This document shows positions 33,123 through 41,497 of a stretch of 64,000 nt of DNA, piece after piece. The notes beneath the pieces are model-generated. The model was not told the DNA's origin and did no database searches. It saw only the letters and a list, made by a program, of their open reading frames with translations. The translations under genes and the position numbers were made by a program. The DNA is from Clostridia bacterium (lineage in GTDB: Bacteria; Bacillota; Clostridia; Christensenellales; Aristaeellaceae): NCBI GenBank assembly GCA_017395065.1, contig JAFPWH010000051.1, positions 124,001-188,000 of the forward strand. The letters run 5' to 3'. Every line of letters starts with the position of its first letter. The stretch's first letter is position 1.

Positions 33123-33677
33123 TTGCCGAAGATCGTATGCGTTTCCGGCCCCTGCGGCGCGGGTAAGAGCACGTTTTCCCGGCTGCTTTCGCGGCGCATG
33201 GCCGAAGAAGGCCGAAAAACCGTGTATCTGATCCACGGCGACGATTTTCACGCGGGCTTCGTCGACCCGGAGGAAAGGGAGTTCTTTTCGAACCGAGGCG
33301 AAGCATACGACCGCACTTCGTGGGAGGAGATCCTGCGCTTCAACTGGGAATGCATCCTCTTTGCCGCCGGGCAGGCGCTTAAGAGGCAACTGGACGTGGT
33401 GATCGATTACGTGATCGAGGATGAGCTGCCCCGCGTAAAGGCGCTGGCCGAGGCAAAAGGTGCCGGGCTGTATTACATCGTGCTCACGGCGGAGCCCTCC
33501 GAGCTCGAAGCGCGCATTATCCGGCGAGGAGACACGGCGCTTTTGCAGCGCGCGCTGTTTCTCAAGCGCAAGCTGGACGCGCTGCCCGAAAACAAGGGCC
33601 GTCTGCTGGACAACACGCATTCGACGCCCGAAGAAAGCGTGCGCTCTCTCGAGCTCGAAAGGTATCTCGTGCGCTGA
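33123..33677 (+). CDS. P-loop kinase/NTPase (uridine-kinase- or zeta-like), TTG start
   Basis: 184 residues from TTG 33123; AAGGAGG lies 10 nt upstream inside the end of the fucosidase gene, and no ATG or GTG fits. Walker A is VSGPCGAGKST (residues 7-17). A Walker-B-like/substrate Asp pair occurs in LIHGDDFHAGF, and a lid-like arginine segment in ARIIRRGDTALLQRA. The size and layout match small-molecule kinases of the AAA_33/chloramphenicol-phosphotransferase-like group. By context it may phosphorylate a sugar or nucleoside; the substrate is not known. Five nt separate it from the fucosidase, so the two are coupled. A terminator follows at 33706-33737. Confidence 0.75.
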   Translation: MPKIVCVSGPCGAGKSTFSRLLSRRMAEEGRKTVYLIHGDDFHAGFVDPEEREFFSNRGEAYDRTSWEEILRFNWECILFAAGQALKRQLDVVIDYVIEDELPRVKALAEAKGAGLYYIVLTAEPSELEARIIRRGDTALLQRALFLKRKLDALPENKGRLLDNTHSTPEESVRSLELERYLVR

Positions 33678-33705
33678 AGACGGAGCGGGGCTATTGTTCC
33701 TGCGC

Positions 33706-33737
33706 CGCGCCGTCCGCTTCGGCGCGCTTTTGTTTTT
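33706..33737 (+). terminator. Intrinsic terminator after the kinase gene
   Basis: CGCGCCG (33706-33712) pairs with CGGCGCG (33720-33726), followed by CTTTTGTTTTT. Confidence 0.75.
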
Positions 33738-33823
33738 CGCGTTCCAGGTCGTTTTTGACGGCGAGATTGGCGGCGATCGCGCTGTTTTCGGCAGCCTTAC
33801 CGGAATTTCCGCTTCGATCCCAT

Positions 33824-33852
33824 TTGCGTTTTGGCGGGATCTGTGGTACAAT
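33824..33852 (+). promoter_or_regulatory. Promoter of the DUF4838 operon
   Basis: TTGCGT (33824-33829), 17-bp spacer ending TGTGG (extended -10), TACAAT (33847-33852). It lies 64 bp before the ATG at 33916. Confidence 0.7.
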
Positions 33853-33915
33853 CATACGCGATCGAATTTATCGTCACAGCCGGATCTGCACGACTGCAAA
33901 AAAGGAGGGTTTTCA

Positions 33916-35682
33916 ATGGCGTTTGAACTTGCACGGGGCGGCAAAGCGCTTGCGGCGATCACGGTCGCTTCCGGCGCGAGCGAGCAGGAATTGTACGCGG
34001 CCGGCGAGCTCAGGGACTATCTTTGCCTGATCAGCGGGGCCGCGTTTGAAGTGGAAAGCGAAGAGACGGCGGAAAAGCGCGTCTGCGTAGGCCGCGCGGC
34101 GAAGGCACTGCTTGGCAAAGACATATCCTTCGGCGAGGACGCCTTCCGTCTCAGGGTGACGAAGGACTTTATCGCCGTGGACGGCGGAAAGAGAGGCGTG
34201 ATCTACGGCGTGTACGAGCTGCTCGAAAGGCTGGGCTGCCGCTTTTTCACGCCCGAGTGCGAAAAGGTGCCATACAACGATAATTTACAGGCACCGGAAA
34301 TGGACGTCACGTGCGCGCCGAAGCTGGAATACCGCGACCACAACTACCACTATTTCAGGACCTGCCCGCGCTTTGCGGTGAAGGCGCGCTTAAACGGCAA
34401 CAGCGCGAACATTCCCGAGCGCATGGGCGGGCACAACGCCTACACCTGGTTCGTGCACACGTTTGAAAAGCTGGTGCCCACGACCGTTTACGCAAAGGAG
34501 CACCCGGAGTATTTCGCCATATACGACGGCAAGCGCAAGACCCTCGACCGCGGCCGCACGCAGCTTTGCCTGACCAACCCCGAGGTACTGAAGATCGCGA
34601 CCGAGAGCGCCCGCAAGGCCCTGCGCGAAAACCCGGGCACGCGCATCATTTCCATTTCCCAAAACGACGTGCGCCCCGGCTGTCAGTGCGAAAACTGCCT
34701 GAAGGCCGACCGCGAGGAGGGCAGCCCCGCCGGAACGCTTCTGCGCTTCGTAAATGCGATCGCGGAAGAACTGGAGCCGGAGTTCCCCGACGTGATCTTC
34801 GACACGCTGGCCTACAACCACACGCGGCCCGTGCCCACCCGCACGAAGCCCCGGCACAACGTGTGCGTGCGCCTGTGCTCGATCGAGTGCTGCTTTTCCC
34901 ATCCGTTCGAAACCTGCGACGACGACCGGGGCGTAACGCTGCCGGACGGCACGAAGTCGTCCTTCATGAACGATTTGAGGCAGTGGGGCGCGTACCACGA
35001 CCGGCTCTACATCTGGGACTACACGACCTGCTTTGCCAACTACGCCGCGCCCTTCCCGAACTGGCGTACGCTGCAGCCCAACATGCAGTCCTTTGTGAAC
35101 AACAATGTAAAGGGCGTCTTCGAGCAGGCCAACGGCTCGGTCAAGGGCGGCGCGGACTTCAACGAAATGCGCGCCTACGTAATCTCCAAGCTGCTGTGGG
35201 ACCCGTGGTGCGACGTGAAAAAGCACATCGAGGAATTCAGCGACTATTTCTACGGCGCGGCAGCCCCCTGCGTGCGCGCTTACATCGACGCGCTGTGCGA
35301 CCACGCCGAAAAGGACAATATCCACGTGGGCTTCAACGATTCCACCGACACGCCGCTGTACGACGAAGAAACGCTGTCGAAGCTGGACGGGATCATGGAC
35401 AAAGCCGAGGAAGCGGTAAAGGACGACGCGCTCCGGCTTTACCGCGTCAAGCGGGCGCGCCTGTGCGTGCGCTGGGTGCGGCTCAAAAACAAGACGATGC
35501 TCAAGGGCGAAATGGACATGGAAGAGATACGCCGCTTCTTCAGCGACTGGCGGGAGTACGGTCTCGGCCGTCTGGACGAGTGGGTCAACATCGAGACCAC
35601 CTACCGCGCGCTGATCAAGCGCGTGTGGCGCGGCGTGGAATTCTACGACCACTGGGTCGCGGAAGGCCCCGAAACGTACTGA
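33916..35682 (+). CDS. DUF4838 protein (GH67-N/GH20-like glycosidase fold)
   Basis: 588 residues from the ATG at 33916 (AAAGGAGGG upstream). Residues about 10-110 resemble the N-terminal alpha/beta domain shared with GH67 and GH20 enzymes (ASEQELYAAGELRDYL, VIYGVYELLERLGCRFF). The DUF4838 barrel follows: YRDHNYHYFRT, SISQNDVRPGCQCENCLK, DTLAYNHTRPVP, IWDYTTCFANY and VFEQANGSVKGGADFNEMR. The C-terminal helical part ends near residue 580. Members are considered candidate glycoside hydrolases; activity is unproven here. There is no signal peptide. It heads an operon with the isomerase-like gene (42 nt) and a CaCA antiporter. Confidence 0.78.
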   Translation: MAFELARGGKALAAITVASGASEQELYAAGELRDYLCLISGAAFEVESEETAEKRVCVGRAAKALLGKDISFGEDAFRLRVTKDFIAVDGGKRGVIYGVYELLERLGCRFFTPECEKVPYNDNLQAPEMDVTCAPKLEYRDHNYHYFRTCPRFAVKARLNGNSANIPERMGGHNAYTWFVHTFEKLVPTTVYAKEHPEYFAIYDGKRKTLDRGRTQLCLTNPEVLKIATESARKALRENPGTRIISISQNDVRPGCQCENCLKADREEGSPAGTLLRFVNAIAEELEPEFPDVIFDTLAYNHTRPVPTRTKPRHNVCVRLCSIECCFSHPFETCDDDRGVTLPDGTKSSFMNDLRQWGAYHDRLYIWDYTTCFANYAAPFPNWRTLQPNMQSFVNNNVKGVFEQANGSVKGGADFNEMRAYVISKLLWDPWCDVKKHIEEFSDYFYGAAAPCVRAYIDALCDHAEKDNIHVGFNDSTDTPLYDEETLSKLDGIMDKAEEAVKDDALRLYRVKRARLCVRWVRLKNKTMLKGEMDMEEIRRFFSDWREYGLGRLDEWVNIETTYRALIKRVWRGVEFYDHWVAEGPETY

Positions 35683-35724
35683 GCAGGCGGCTTTCCGTTC
35701 AAACGAGAGCAGAGGTGAACATAA

Positions 35725-36495
35725 ATGGAATATTCGGTATGCGCAAGCGCCGTGTACGCGGGCGTTCCCCTGCCGCTTGCGCTGCCCCGCATCAAAAAGG
35801 CGGGCTACGGGGCATTTGAGTTCTGGTCCTGGTGGGACAAGGACATAAACGCGGTGGACGAGGCGCGAAAACGGACGGGGCTCAAGCTTACGGCGATGTG
35901 CACGCGCTTCGTGCCGCTCAACGATCCCGCGCGGCGAAGCGCCTTTCTGGAGGGCCTTAAGGAATCCATCGCCGTCGCAAAGCAGCTGGAATGCCCCGTG
36001 CTGATCGCGCAGGCGGGCAGCGAGCTTGCGGGCGTCGAACGCCAAAGGCAGCACGACGCGATCGTGCAGGGACTGCGTGAATCTGCGCCGATCCTGGAGG
36101 ACAAAAGCGTAACGCTGGCTCTGGAGCCGCTCAATGCGCTGATCGACCACAAGGGCTACTACCTGACCCGTTCGGACGAAGGCTTCGCCATCGTCCGCGA
36201 AACGGGCAGCCCGAACGTGAAGCTGCTCTTCGACGTGTATCACCAGCAGATCAGCGAGGGCAATCTGATCCGGAACCTGACGCAAAACGTTCAAAGCGTC
36301 GCGCACGTGCACATCGCCGGAAACCCCGGCAGGCACGAGCCCTACGAAAACAGCGAGGTCCACTGCCCCACGGTACTTAAGGCCCTCGCGCAGGCGGGCT
36401 ACGCGGGATACGTGGGGCTGGAATACCTGCCCCTTCGGGACGCGGACGAAAGCCTTAAGACGCTTCTCGAACGCATGCCCCCTGAAAACGCATAA
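35725..36495 (+). CDS. Hydroxypyruvate-isomerase-like TIM-barrel sugar isomerase/epimerase
   Basis: 256 residues, xylose-isomerase-like TIM barrel of the Hyi type. It begins YSVCASAVYAGVPLPLAL; metal-ligand segments are ALEPLNALIDHKGYYL (Glu on strand 5), VKLLFDVYHQQ (Asp), HVHIAGNPGRHEP (His/His) and VGLEYLP (Glu). These match hydroxypyruvate isomerase, which interconverts hydroxypyruvate and tartronate semialdehyde, but close relatives act on other keto sugars. AGAGGTG precedes the ATG at 35725. In the DUF4838 operon it probably processes the released sugar or sugar acid. Confidence 0.82.
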   Translation: MEYSVCASAVYAGVPLPLALPRIKKAGYGAFEFWSWWDKDINAVDEARKRTGLKLTAMCTRFVPLNDPARRSAFLEGLKESIAVAKQLECPVLIAQAGSELAGVERQRQHDAIVQGLRESAPILEDKSVTLALEPLNALIDHKGYYLTRSDEGFAIVRETGSPNVKLLFDVYHQQISEGNLIRNLTQNVQSVAHVHIAGNPGRHEPYENSEVHCPTVLKALAQAGYAGYVGLEYLPLRDADESLKTLLERMPPENA

Positions 36496-36520
36496 TATAA
36501 AAAGTAAGGACGGTTAGAGT

Positions 36521-37501
36521 ATGGTCGTATTGAATGTTCTTTTGCTGCTCGCGGGCTTTGTAGCCCTGGTCAAGGGCGCGGACTGGTTCGTGGACGGGGC
36601 CGCCGGCATGGCGAAGCGCCTCAAGGTCCCGGAGCTCATCATAGGGCTCACCATCGTCGCGCTGGGCACGAGCATGCCGGAGCTCGCCGTGAGCTCCTTT
36701 GCCGCGCTGCAGAAGTCGAGCGAGATCGCGCTGAGCAACGTGACGGGCTCGAATATCTTCAATATCCTTTGCGTGCTGGGCGTATGCGCGCTGCTTCATC
36801 CGGTAAGCGTGGACAGGGACGTCATCCGGCGGGACTTTCCGCTCTCGATCGGGGTCACCGTGTTCGTTTTGCTGGTCGCAGGTGTCACGGCGCTTTCCGG
36901 CGGCAGCCTGAAGGACGCCGGCATGCAGGGCATCGTCGGCAAGATCGCCCGTCCCGTGGGCGCCGCGCTGCTGGCGGGGATTGCCTGCTACGTCTTCGTG
37001 CTCGTGCGCAAGGCGAAAAAGCATCCAACTCCCGAAGCGGCCGAAAGCGAAGTCGCGCCGGCGAAGAAGCTTGCGCTTTTGCTCCTCGTCGGGCTTGCGC
37101 TGATCATCGCGGGCGGCGAGGCCGTGGTGGCCGGTGCGAAAGCCGTCGCGCGGGCGGCGGGCATGACCGAGACACTGATCGGGCTGACGATCGTGGCCGT
37201 GGGCACTTCGCTTCCCGAGCTGGTGACGTCGATCGTCGCGGCCAAAAAGGGGCAGACCGATCTTGCGCTCGGCAACGCGCTGGGGTCGAACCTGTTCAAT
37301 ATGATGCTGATCCTGGGCGTTTCGGCGCTGATCCGCCCAACGAGCGTGAACCTCGCTTCGCTGATCGATCTTGCGATCCTGCTTGGCATAAGCATTGTCG
37401 CCTTCGCGTTCTCGCTGACCTCGAAAAAGATCACCCGCTCCAAAGGCGCGGTCCTGATCTCGCTTTACGTCGCCGACGTGGTCTTCGCCGTGCTGCGGTA
37501 G
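36521..37501 (+). CDS. Calcium/sodium antiporter, CaCA family (YrbG-like)
   Basis: 326 residues, about 10 membrane spans in two inverted halves. Both halves carry the family alpha-repeat: VALGTSMPELAVSSFAALQK with GSNIFNILCVLGV, and VAVGTSLPELVTSIVAAKK with GSNLFNMMLILGV. The conserved acidic residues in both repeats are intact. It exchanges calcium (or potassium/sodium) across the cell membrane. The start at 36521 follows AAGGACGG. Its inclusion 25 nt after the isomerase gene suggests read-through transcription rather than a shared pathway. A strong terminator follows. Confidence 0.9.
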   Translation: MVVLNVLLLLAGFVALVKGADWFVDGAAGMAKRLKVPELIIGLTIVALGTSMPELAVSSFAALQKSSEIALSNVTGSNIFNILCVLGVCALLHPVSVDRDVIRRDFPLSIGVTVFVLLVAGVTALSGGSLKDAGMQGIVGKIARPVGAALLAGIACYVFVLVRKAKKHPTPEAAESEVAPAKKLALLLLVGLALIIAGGEAVVAGAKAVARAAGMTETLIGLTIVAVGTSLPELVTSIVAAKKGQTDLALGNALGSNLFNMMLILGVSALIRPTSVNLASLIDLAILLGISIVAFAFSLTSKKITRSKGAVLISLYVADVVFAVLR

Positions 37502-37505
37502 AAGC

Positions 37506-37564
37506 AAGGCCGCCGGCATATTCCCGCTTGCACTTCGCACCCGGGCAGTATGACCGGCGGCCTT
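37506..37564 (+). terminator. Long-loop terminator after the CaCA gene
   Basis: AAGGCCGCCGG (37506-37516) is the exact complement of CCGGCGGCCTT (37554-37564), followed by TTATTT. It isolates the DUF4838 operon from the AraC-controlled importer operon. Confidence 0.75.
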
Positions 37565-37576
37565 TTATTTGTAAAT

Positions 37577-37765
37577 TTCCGAGCACATTCTTTGCTCAAA
37601 ATTTTAACTCAAAAATTTTTAGCAGCTTATAAGCAGATTTCAGCTGCGGCATTTTGTTCAGTTAACGGCAAATATTGAGCATATTTTGAGCAAATATTGA
37701 TAAATCAATACTTTATCTGAGCAGCGTTAAGTGATTTAATGGTAAACAGCGAGCAACGTATGCTC
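37577..37765 (+). promoter_or_regulatory. AT-rich control region with seven GAGCA/TGCTC motifs and an activator-type promoter
   Basis: GAGCA occurs at 37581, 37677, 37688, 37719 and 37751, and its complement TGCTC at 37593 and 37761. The steps 37677 to 37688 (11), to 37719 (31) and to 37751 (32) are near whole helical turns, so the motifs face the same side of the DNA. Two copies share the longer context TTGAGCAWAT. A TATTGAT/ATCAATA dyad (37695-37710) lies in the middle. A weak -35 TTTATC (37712-37717) and a good -10 TTTAAT (37735-37740), 17 bp apart, form the likely promoter. The AraC-family regulator at 41498-42397 in the same operon is the natural candidate binder. Confidence 0.6.
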
Positions 37766-37791
37766 ATTATCAAAAAGGGAGGAACCACTTA

Positions 37792-39486
37792 ATGAAGAAG
37801 CTGCTTTGTCTCATGCTCATGCTGGCCATGGTACTCAGCATCGCCCCCGCTTTCGCGGAAGGCGCAGAGCCCATCACGCTGACCGTGTTCCGCGGCGATC
37901 CCGGCGACCAGCCCACCGAGGACAACAAAATCTACAAGCTCATCGAAGAGAAGTTCGGCGTGACTTTCAAATTTGAATTTCTGGCCGGCGACCTCAACGA
38001 GAAGCTGGGCCTCATGATCGCGGGCGAGGATTACCCGGATCTGTTCGACGGCGGCAACAGCGCTGACCTCATCATCAACGCCGGCGCGCTGATCAACCTG
38101 CTCGACTACATCAATCCCGACGACACGCCGCGCCTGTGGGAGCACATCGAGCCCCAGAAGGCCCGCCTGATCGAGAAGGACGCCAACGGCAACGACGTTC
38201 TCTACATCATCCCCAACTACGGCCTGGCCGACGGCGATCAGATCGCCAACAGCGTAGGCGGCCCCGCCTTCTTCATTCAGAAGCAGGTCCTGGCCTGGGC
38301 GGACTATCCCGAGATCAAGACCCTCAACGAGTACTTCGACCTGCTCGAGGAGTTCATTCTCGACAATCCCACCAACGCCGACGGCACTCCCTACACCGGC
38401 TTTGCGATCCTTTGCGAAGACTGGCGCCACTTCTGCCTGATCAACCCCGTGCAGCACCTGATGGGCCGCCCCAACGACGGCGAGGTGTACATCTGCGTGA
38501 CCGAGCAGAACTATGAAGTGACCGGCAACGATCCTTCCGAGCCCTTCAAGACCGAGACCTTCATCGACAAGCCCTACGCCAAGGCGTATTACGAGAAGCT
38601 CAACGAGGCGTTCCACAACGGCCTCATCAGCCAGGATACCTTCGTCATGAACTACGACCAGTACATCGCGGCCATCTCCAGCGGCACCGTGCTGGGCATG
38701 TTCGACCAGGCCTGGGACTTCGGCACCGCCACCAGCGCGCTGATCGACGCGGGCATGGATGAGAACACCTACGTGGCCCTGGGCCTCGTGTACGATCCTG
38801 AGTACGTAAACGGCGTCGAGATCGAAGAGCACTACCTCAACGGCTCCGTGCCCAACGTCCGCCGCGGCTTCGGCATCTCCGTAAAGAGCGAGTACGCCGA
38901 GCGCATCGTTGCCATGTGGGAAGAAATGCTCTCCAACGAGTGGCAGCTCATCTTCAACTGGGGCATCGAGGGCGAAGATTACTACGTAGAGAACGGCCGT
39001 CTCATGATGACCGCGGAGCAGTACGCCAACACCAACGACGCCAACTGGAAGCTGGCCAACAAGGCCGAAGGCTTCTTCCAGTCCTCTCCCAAGAAGCAGG
39101 GCTGGATCATGGACGGCGAATTCGAAGGCAATGCCTGGGAGCCCGGCAACCAGCCCGAAATCGTACTCGGCCTCATGAACGAGTATGATCAGGCCTTCCT
39201 GAGCGCTTACGGCTACAGCAAGTTTGCCGACTTCGTCAATCCGCCGATCGAACTGGCTCCCTACGGTGAAGCCTGGCAGATCGACTACACGCCCGTGGAC
39301 GTCGACCACACCAAGTTCCTCCAGATCCAGGATCAGCGCCTGCCTGAGCTCATCACCTGCGATCCCGCAGAGTTCGACGCGAAGTGGGATGCGTTCGTAG
39401 AGGAGATCGCCCCCTACGCCACCGCCTTCGCCGACTACATGCAGGAAGCCGTGCTGGCCGAGGCTGCCAAGGTTCTGGGCGAATAA
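37792..39486 (+). CDS. LplA/YtcQ-like extracellular oligosaccharide-binding protein
   Basis: 564 residues. A signal peptide (MKKLLCLMLMLAMVLS, cleavage near AFA/EG) precedes a large solute-binding fold of the LplA/YtcQ type: FRGDPGDQPTEDNKIYKLI, LMIAGEDYPDLFDGG, WADYPEIKTLNEYFDLLEEF, RRGFGISVKSEYAERIVAMW. There is no lipobox Cys after the signal peptide; the Cys at residue 6 lies before the hydrophobic core. Bacillus homologues serve uptake of rhamnogalacturonan or other complex oligosaccharides. GGAGGAACC precedes the ATG. Codon use is strongly biased, as in the other two binding-protein genes. First gene of an operon with two permeases and an AraC regulator. Confidence 0.9.
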   Translation: MKKLLCLMLMLAMVLSIAPAFAEGAEPITLTVFRGDPGDQPTEDNKIYKLIEEKFGVTFKFEFLAGDLNEKLGLMIAGEDYPDLFDGGNSADLIINAGALINLLDYINPDDTPRLWEHIEPQKARLIEKDANGNDVLYIIPNYGLADGDQIANSVGGPAFFIQKQVLAWADYPEIKTLNEYFDLLEEFILDNPTNADGTPYTGFAILCEDWRHFCLINPVQHLMGRPNDGEVYICVTEQNYEVTGNDPSEPFKTETFIDKPYAKAYYEKLNEAFHNGLISQDTFVMNYDQYIAAISSGTVLGMFDQAWDFGTATSALIDAGMDENTYVALGLVYDPEYVNGVEIEEHYLNGSVPNVRRGFGISVKSEYAERIVAMWEEMLSNEWQLIFNWGIEGEDYYVENGRLMMTAEQYANTNDANWKLANKAEGFFQSSPKKQGWIMDGEFEGNAWEPGNQPEIVLGLMNEYDQAFLSAYGYSKFADFVNPPIELAPYGEAWQIDYTPVDVDHTKFLQIQDQRLPELITCDPAEFDAKWDAFVEEIAPYATAFADYMQEAVLAEAAKVLGE

Positions 39487-39500
39487 TACGGTAAGTCAGC

Positions 39501-39533
39501 GCAATGGGGAGAAGCGTCATTTCTCCCCATTGC
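39501..39533 (+). other. Intercistronic hairpin after the binding-protein gene
   Basis: GCAATGGGGAGAA (39501-39513) pairs perfectly with TTCTCCCCATTGC (39521-39533) around a 7-nt loop. Without a T-run it is more likely an mRNA 3'-end stabiliser or partial attenuator, like the element between malE and malF, than a terminator. Confidence 0.75.
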
Positions 39534-39555
39534 CTTATGGAAAGGAGCAGTTGCG

Positions 39556-40533
39556 ATGAACGCGGCAGCACAGAAGACCGATAAGGGATTGATGCCGATC
39601 AGCAAAAAGGGGTTATTGCGCACCCTGGCCGGGCAGTGGCAGCTCATGCTCATGTCCGTGCCCGTGCTTTTGTACGTGCTGCTGTTCAACTATTTCCCCA
39701 TGAGAGGCTGGATCGCGGCCTTTCAGGACTTTAATCCGAGGATCGGGTTTTCGGGCAGCAAATTCATAGGTCTCAAGAACTTTATTGACCTGTTCGGTTT
39801 CGGCGAGCTGCCGCCCGACGAATTTTTGATCGTATTCAGAAATACCCTGGCCATGAGCCTGATAAACCTCGTGTTCGGCACGGTTTCATCGATCCTTCTG
39901 GCCATACTGCTCAACGAACTGCGCATCAAGTGGTTCAAGCGCACGGTGCAGACCGTGACCTACCTTCCCCACTTCCTGAGCATGGTCATCGTCGTTTCGA
40001 TGGCGCAGAACATCTTCTCCACCGAAGGCGCGGTGAACGACTTCATAATGAGTCTGGGCCTCGTGAAGGAACCCGTGTTCTGGCTGGGCGAAGGAAAGCT
40101 TTTCTGGTGGCTGGTCGGCGTCATCAACGTATGGAAGGAAGTCGGCTGGAGCGCCATCATCTATATTTCCGCAATGACCTCCATTGACCCGTGCCTGTAC
40201 GAGGCTGCCTCGATCGACGGCGCGGGAAGATTCGCCCGCATACTGCACGTCACGCTGCCGGGCATAAAATCCACCTTCGTCATTCTTCTGATCATGAATA
40301 TAGGCCATTTGCTTGAAGCGGGCTTTGATATACAGTACTTGATGGGCAATCCGCTGGTGAGAGACTATTCGCGCACGATAGACATTTACGTGTTGAACTA
40401 CTCCGTTGGCGCGGCCAAGCAGAACTACGGTCTGGCCATCGCCGCGGGTATGTTCAAGAGCGTGGTGGCGATCATACTGCTCTTTACCGCGAACTTCATA
40501 GCCAGACGGCTCAACGAAAACACGCTTGTGTAA
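39556..40533 (+). CDS. LplB/YteP-like sugar ABC permease
   Basis: 325 residues with six membrane spans, first at about 38-60 (LLFNYFPMRGWIAAFQDFNP is the family's conserved post-TM1 segment). EAA loop: LYEAASIDGAGRFARILHVT. The N-terminus is cytoplasmic and basic. AAAGGAG precedes the ATG at 39556. Together with the permease at 40549 it forms the channel for ligand delivered by the protein at 37792-39486. No ATPase gene is nearby. Confidence 0.92.
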   Translation: MNAAAQKTDKGLMPISKKGLLRTLAGQWQLMLMSVPVLLYVLLFNYFPMRGWIAAFQDFNPRIGFSGSKFIGLKNFIDLFGFGELPPDEFLIVFRNTLAMSLINLVFGTVSSILLAILLNELRIKWFKRTVQTVTYLPHFLSMVIVVSMAQNIFSTEGAVNDFIMSLGLVKEPVFWLGEGKLFWWLVGVINVWKEVGWSAIIYISAMTSIDPCLYEAASIDGAGRFARILHVTLPGIKSTFVILLIMNIGHLLEAGFDIQYLMGNPLVRDYSRTIDIYVLNYSVGAAKQNYGLAIAAGMFKSVVAIILLFTANFIARRLNENTLV

Positions 40534-40548
40534 GGAGGGTGTGAAGCA

Positions 40549-41475
40549 ATGATTGACAAAGCGATCGCGACGACGCACCGCAAAAGCCGTCTGAACCGCG
40601 AGTGGGCGTTCCCGACGGTGAACGTGGTACTGCTCGTACTTCTTATGTTCCTTACGCTCTATCCGGTCATCAACACGGTGGCCTACTCCTTTAACGACGG
40701 AACCGACGCGCTCCGCGGCCACATAGGCCTCTGGCCGCGCAAATTCAGCCTCGTGAGCTACAAAAACCTGCTGTCCAAGCCCGAGTTGTACCAGTCGGCC
40801 AAGATCACGGTGCTCAAGACGATCCTGACCACGATTCTGAACCTGCTGATCACGGGCATGCTGTCCTTCACGCTGTCGTGCCGCGAATACGTGCTGCGCA
40901 AGTTCATCACGACCGTGATGGTGCTCACGATGTACGTAAACGCCGGCCTGATCCCCAACTACCTGCTGGTCACGAAGACCCTGGGGCTCCACAACACGTT
41001 CTGGGCGTACATCATCCCGTCGATGTTCTCCTGCTTCAACATGATCATCATACGAACGTACATCATGGGCTTGCCGGACGCGCTGGTCGAATCCGCGCGC
41101 ATCGACGGCGCGGGCGACTTCCGCGTCTACTGGCAGATCATCTTCCCGCTGTGCACGCCGGTGCTCGCCACCGTGGCGCTGTTCGTGGCCGTGGGCAGCT
41201 GGAACAGCTGGTTCGACACCTACCTCTACAACAGCGCCGAGCCCGACCTGCACACACTGCAGTACTTCCTGAAGATGCAATTGGCAACCACGCAGGCGCA
41301 GGCCAACAAGGCCAAGGCCACGGTGGAAGCGCTTCAGGCGGCCGACGTAAGCACCACGCCAGTGACCATACGCTGCGCCACCACGGTCATTACCACCGTG
41401 CCGATCCTGATCGTGTACCCCTTCCTGCAAAGGTACTTCGTGACCGGCATCGCGCTGGGCAGCGTAAAGGGCTGA
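40549..41475 (+). CDS. LplC/YtcP-like sugar ABC permease
   Basis: 308 residues, six membrane spans. Family hallmarks: TLYPVINTVAYSFNDG after TM1, YVNAGLIPNYLLVTKTLGLHNTFW in part, and the EAA loop LVESARIDGAGDFRVYWQII. AAGGAGGGTG precedes the ATG at 40549, 15 nt after the partner permease. It completes the LplABC-type importer. Confidence 0.92.
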   Translation: MIDKAIATTHRKSRLNREWAFPTVNVVLLVLLMFLTLYPVINTVAYSFNDGTDALRGHIGLWPRKFSLVSYKNLLSKPELYQSAKITVLKTILTTILNLLITGMLSFTLSCREYVLRKFITTVMVLTMYVNAGLIPNYLLVTKTLGLHNTFWAYIIPSMFSCFNMIIIRTYIMGLPDALVESARIDGAGDFRVYWQIIFPLCTPVLATVALFVAVGSWNSWFDTYLYNSAEPDLHTLQYFLKMQLATTQAQANKAKATVEALQAADVSTTPVTIRCATTVITTVPILIVYPFLQRYFVTGIALGSVKG

Positions 41476-41497
41476 TTTGCCGCACGGGAGGCTTTTT

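Noticed and set aside
37570..37790. CRISPR-like or origin-like repeats in the AT-rich stretch
   Set aside because: The repeats are only 5-10 bp, irregularly oriented and immediately upstream of an operon, which fits operators; there are no spacers and no DnaA-box consensus cluster.
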